Assembly: GCA_005882525.1 (NCBI GenBank)
Contig: VBGO01000193.1
Location: 1 to 6,897 of the forward strand
Length of the DNA stretch: 6,897 bases
Reading direction: 5' to 3'
From: Chloroflexota bacterium
GTDB taxonomy: Bacteria > Chloroflexota > Dormibacteria > CF-121
Shown: in pieces, positions 5,583-6,897 of the stretch
Numbering within the stretch: position 1 is the first letter of the stretch
Layout: every line of letters begins with the position of its first letter
Notes under the pieces: generated by a model
Told to the model about the DNA's origin: nothing
Database searches by the model: none
What the model saw: only the letters and a program-made list of their open reading frames with translations
Translations under genes and position numbers: made by a program

Positions 5583-6542
5583 TCAGCTGGCTCCGCTGCG
5601 GGCGAGGATTGCCTGAATGTCGCCGGGCGCCATGTCCGAATCGAATGGTCCCGCCGGATTGTCGATCAGCCAGACATGGAGCATCTCGGGTGTCTCCTGC
5701 CGGCTGCTCCCGAGCGGGCAGGAGCGGCTCGACTTGCCCGGATTATCGAAGACGGAGTCGCCGACGAAGGCCACAACCATGTTGGTTTTGCGGTCGAAGC
5801 ATAGGTCATCATGGTGATGCCAGCTGGTAAGGACCCCACCGATTTCCGGACCCGGCATGCCAAGCCTGGGCATGATGAACATGGCGCCGATCAGCACCGG
5901 CCCTTTGGGACTGTTGTAGTAGATGAGCGACTGGATGTGCTCCGGTTTCAGGATGTCCCCGTCGGTAAAGTAGGCGCGGTTGACGTAATGAGCGATCTCC
6001 AGGTCGGGCGGCTCCATCGGCTGGTAGCCTGCGGCGATGGCCGCGCGGAGATCCCGATACTTCTCGGCGGCCGCCTTCGTTTGTTCATACAACCGGGCCG
6101 CGGCCTTCAGCTGGGCGGCGGTCACCGAGATGGGTGTCGACCCCTCGTGTGCGACCCCGGTCGCCGGCGCCTGGTGGGTCGCCGCGACGGCGTGCTGGTC
6201 GGCTGCGATCAGTCGCTGTTGGGCCGACAACTCGATCGACGCCGCCCAACCCGCCGTCACGCCCGACACGGCAATCAACACCAGAAAGCCGGCCAGGAAA
6301 GCGCGCCGCCCCCAGGACCCAATCGGCAGGTGCGAATAGCCAGCCCCGAGAACGCCCACGACCACGAGGATGAGGCCGGCGCCGAGCAGCACATGGCCGG
6401 GGTTGGTCAGGGTAAAGATTCCCTCCCGGTGCGCCAGGGTGGGGTCCGCGGCGTGGAGGTAAAAGTCCCAGGCTTGCCCCAGCAGCAACGCCGCCACGCC
6501 GAGTACGCCAGCCGCCAGAAACGCCGTCGACCTGTTCCTCAT
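5583..6542 (-). CDS. Three-helix membrane protein with His/Cys-rich outer domain, function unknown
   Basis: A 319-residue protein that I cannot assign to a characterised family. Three hydrophobic helices lie at about residues 6-25, 48-68 and 80-101. Positive residues at the N-terminus (MRNR) and between helices 2 and 3 (WGRR) put the N-terminus inside and the large C-terminal domain (102-319) outside. That domain starts with an Ala/Gln-rich helical stretch (about 140-172). It continues with GYQPMEPPDLEIAHYVNRAY, a strand-rich section, HHHDDLCFD (242-250), Cys275, and EMLHVWLIDNPAGPF (286-300). The cluster His242-244, Asp245-246, Cys248, Cys275 and His289 looks like a metal- or redox-centre, which is inference. 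The start ATG 6542 overlaps the stop of the ABC ATPase gene (ATGA), so translation is probably coupled. The mutY-like gene follows after 35 bases. Confidence 0.8.
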   Translation of the reverse strand: MRNRSTAFLAAGVLGVAALLLGQAWDFYLHAADPTLAHREGIFTLTNPGHVLLGAGLILVVVGVLGAGYSHLPIGSWGRRAFLAGFLVLIAVSGVTAGWAASIELSAQQRLIAADQHAVAATHQAPATGVAHEGSTPISVTAAQLKAAARLYEQTKAAAEKYRDLRAAIAAGYQPMEPPDLEIAHYVNRAYFTDGDILKPEHIQSLIYYNSPKGPVLIGAMFIMPRLGMPGPEIGGVLTSWHHHDDLCFDRKTNMVVAFVGDSVFDNPGKSSRSCPLGSSRQETPEMLHVWLIDNPAGPFDSDMAPGDIQAILARSGAS

Positions 6543-6897
6543 ACAGCCACGGGCACCTTTTCAGAGAAGTGGCAGGCGGCTCGATGGTCGCGCGCCTTCT
6601 CTTCCAGGGGCGGCTCGATCTCGGCACACGGCGTCGGCACCTGGGCGATGGGGCAGCGCGGATGAAACCGGCAGCCCGATGGAGGGTTGACCGGCGAGGG
6701 GATCTCTCCGCTGAGATGGACGATCCGTCGTTTGGCCTGAATGTCCGGGTCCGGGATGGGAATCGCCGAAAGGAGCGCCTTGGTGTAGGGATGGCGCGGA
6801 TTGCGGTAGATCTCGGCACTGTCAGCGACCTCCACGATCTTTCCGAGGTACATCACCATCACCCGGTCGCTGATGTGCCGCACCACCGAGAGGTCAT
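6539..6897 (-). CDS. Opp/Dpp-family ABC transporter ATP-binding protein, C-terminal part
   Basis: This is the last 118 complete codons of a peptide/nickel-type ABC ATPase (OppF/DppF or OppD/DppD group); the Walker A and B and signature motifs lie outside the window. The visible part begins right after the expected H-loop His with DLSVVRHISDRVMVMYLGKIVE. It then carries the family-specific C-terminal extension: HPYTKALLSAIPIPDP, GEIPSPVNPPSGCRFHPRCP, and further Cys residues in TPC and AACHF. These four Cys are conserved in this extension, and a 4Fe-4S cluster has been reported there in a mycobacterial Dpp ATPase, to my recollection. The protein works in the cytoplasm, driving uptake of oligopeptides or related solutes with membrane partners not seen here. 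Its stop TGA (6541-6539) overlaps the next gene's start. Confidence 0.92.
   Translation of the reverse strand, partial: DLSVVRHISDRVMVMYLGKIVEVADSAEIYRNPRHPYTKALLSAIPIPDPDIQAKRRIVHLSGEIPSPVNPPSGCRFHPRCPIAQVPTPCAEIEPPLEEKARDHRAACHFSEKVPVAV

Noticed and set aside
5811..6665. 284-codon open frame on the plus strand
   Set aside because: It lies antisense to the membrane protein and ATPase genes, has an Arg/Gly/His-rich composition typical of GC-rich shadow frames, and shows no family motif.

Overview
The window is GC-rich bacterial DNA with densely packed genes, strong GC bias at third codon positions and GGAGG-type ribosome binding sites. Gene content (a two-domain VOC protein resembling the mycobacterial Cfp30B/Rv0577 type, an aromatic-cleaving dioxygenase, a pirin, an APC permease and an Opp/Dpp-type ATPase) suggests a soil bacterium of the Actinomycetota or a similar GC-rich terrestrial phylum such as Chloroflexota or Dormibacterota. 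This placement is inference; no rRNA or tRNA is present to fix it.

Plus strand, 1-4861. A 5'-truncated DODA/LigB-type extradiol dioxygenase (1-548) is followed by a pirin-family protein with all four metal ligands intact (657-1385). Next comes a short disturbed region. A small unrecognised gene (1478-1712) is readable only with one +1 frame change. A rhodanese-CBS protein (1748-2455) carries an in-frame TGA inside the rhodanese active-site loop. After these come a 12-helix APC-family permease (2526-3986) and a two-domain VOC protein (4088-4861), each behind a recognisable sigma-70-like promoter and a strong ribosome binding site.

Minus strand, 6897-4873. The C-terminal end of an Opp/Dpp-family ABC ATPase overlaps by ATGA with a three-helix membrane protein that has a His/Cys-rich outer domain of unknown function. 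A short MutY-type adenine glycosylase lacking the usual C-terminal domain follows. This apparent operon converges on the VOC gene, and a strong hairpin at 4877-4907 lies at the junction, inside the last codons of the mutY-like gene.

The most interesting point is the rhodanese TGA (1952-1954). The frame continues unbroken on both sides. The position matches a Cys found in related rhodaneses as I remember them. A perfect 7-bp stem with a GGCCG loop begins 8 nt after the TGA, which is the general form of a bacterial selenocysteine insertion element. A selenocysteine-containing rhodanese-CBS protein is therefore a real possibility. A nonsense mutation or base-call error remains a serious alternative, because the gene just upstream also carries a frame defect. 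No CRISPR array, insertion sequence, tRNA or rRNA was seen, and no stretch over 300 bases lacks a gene.
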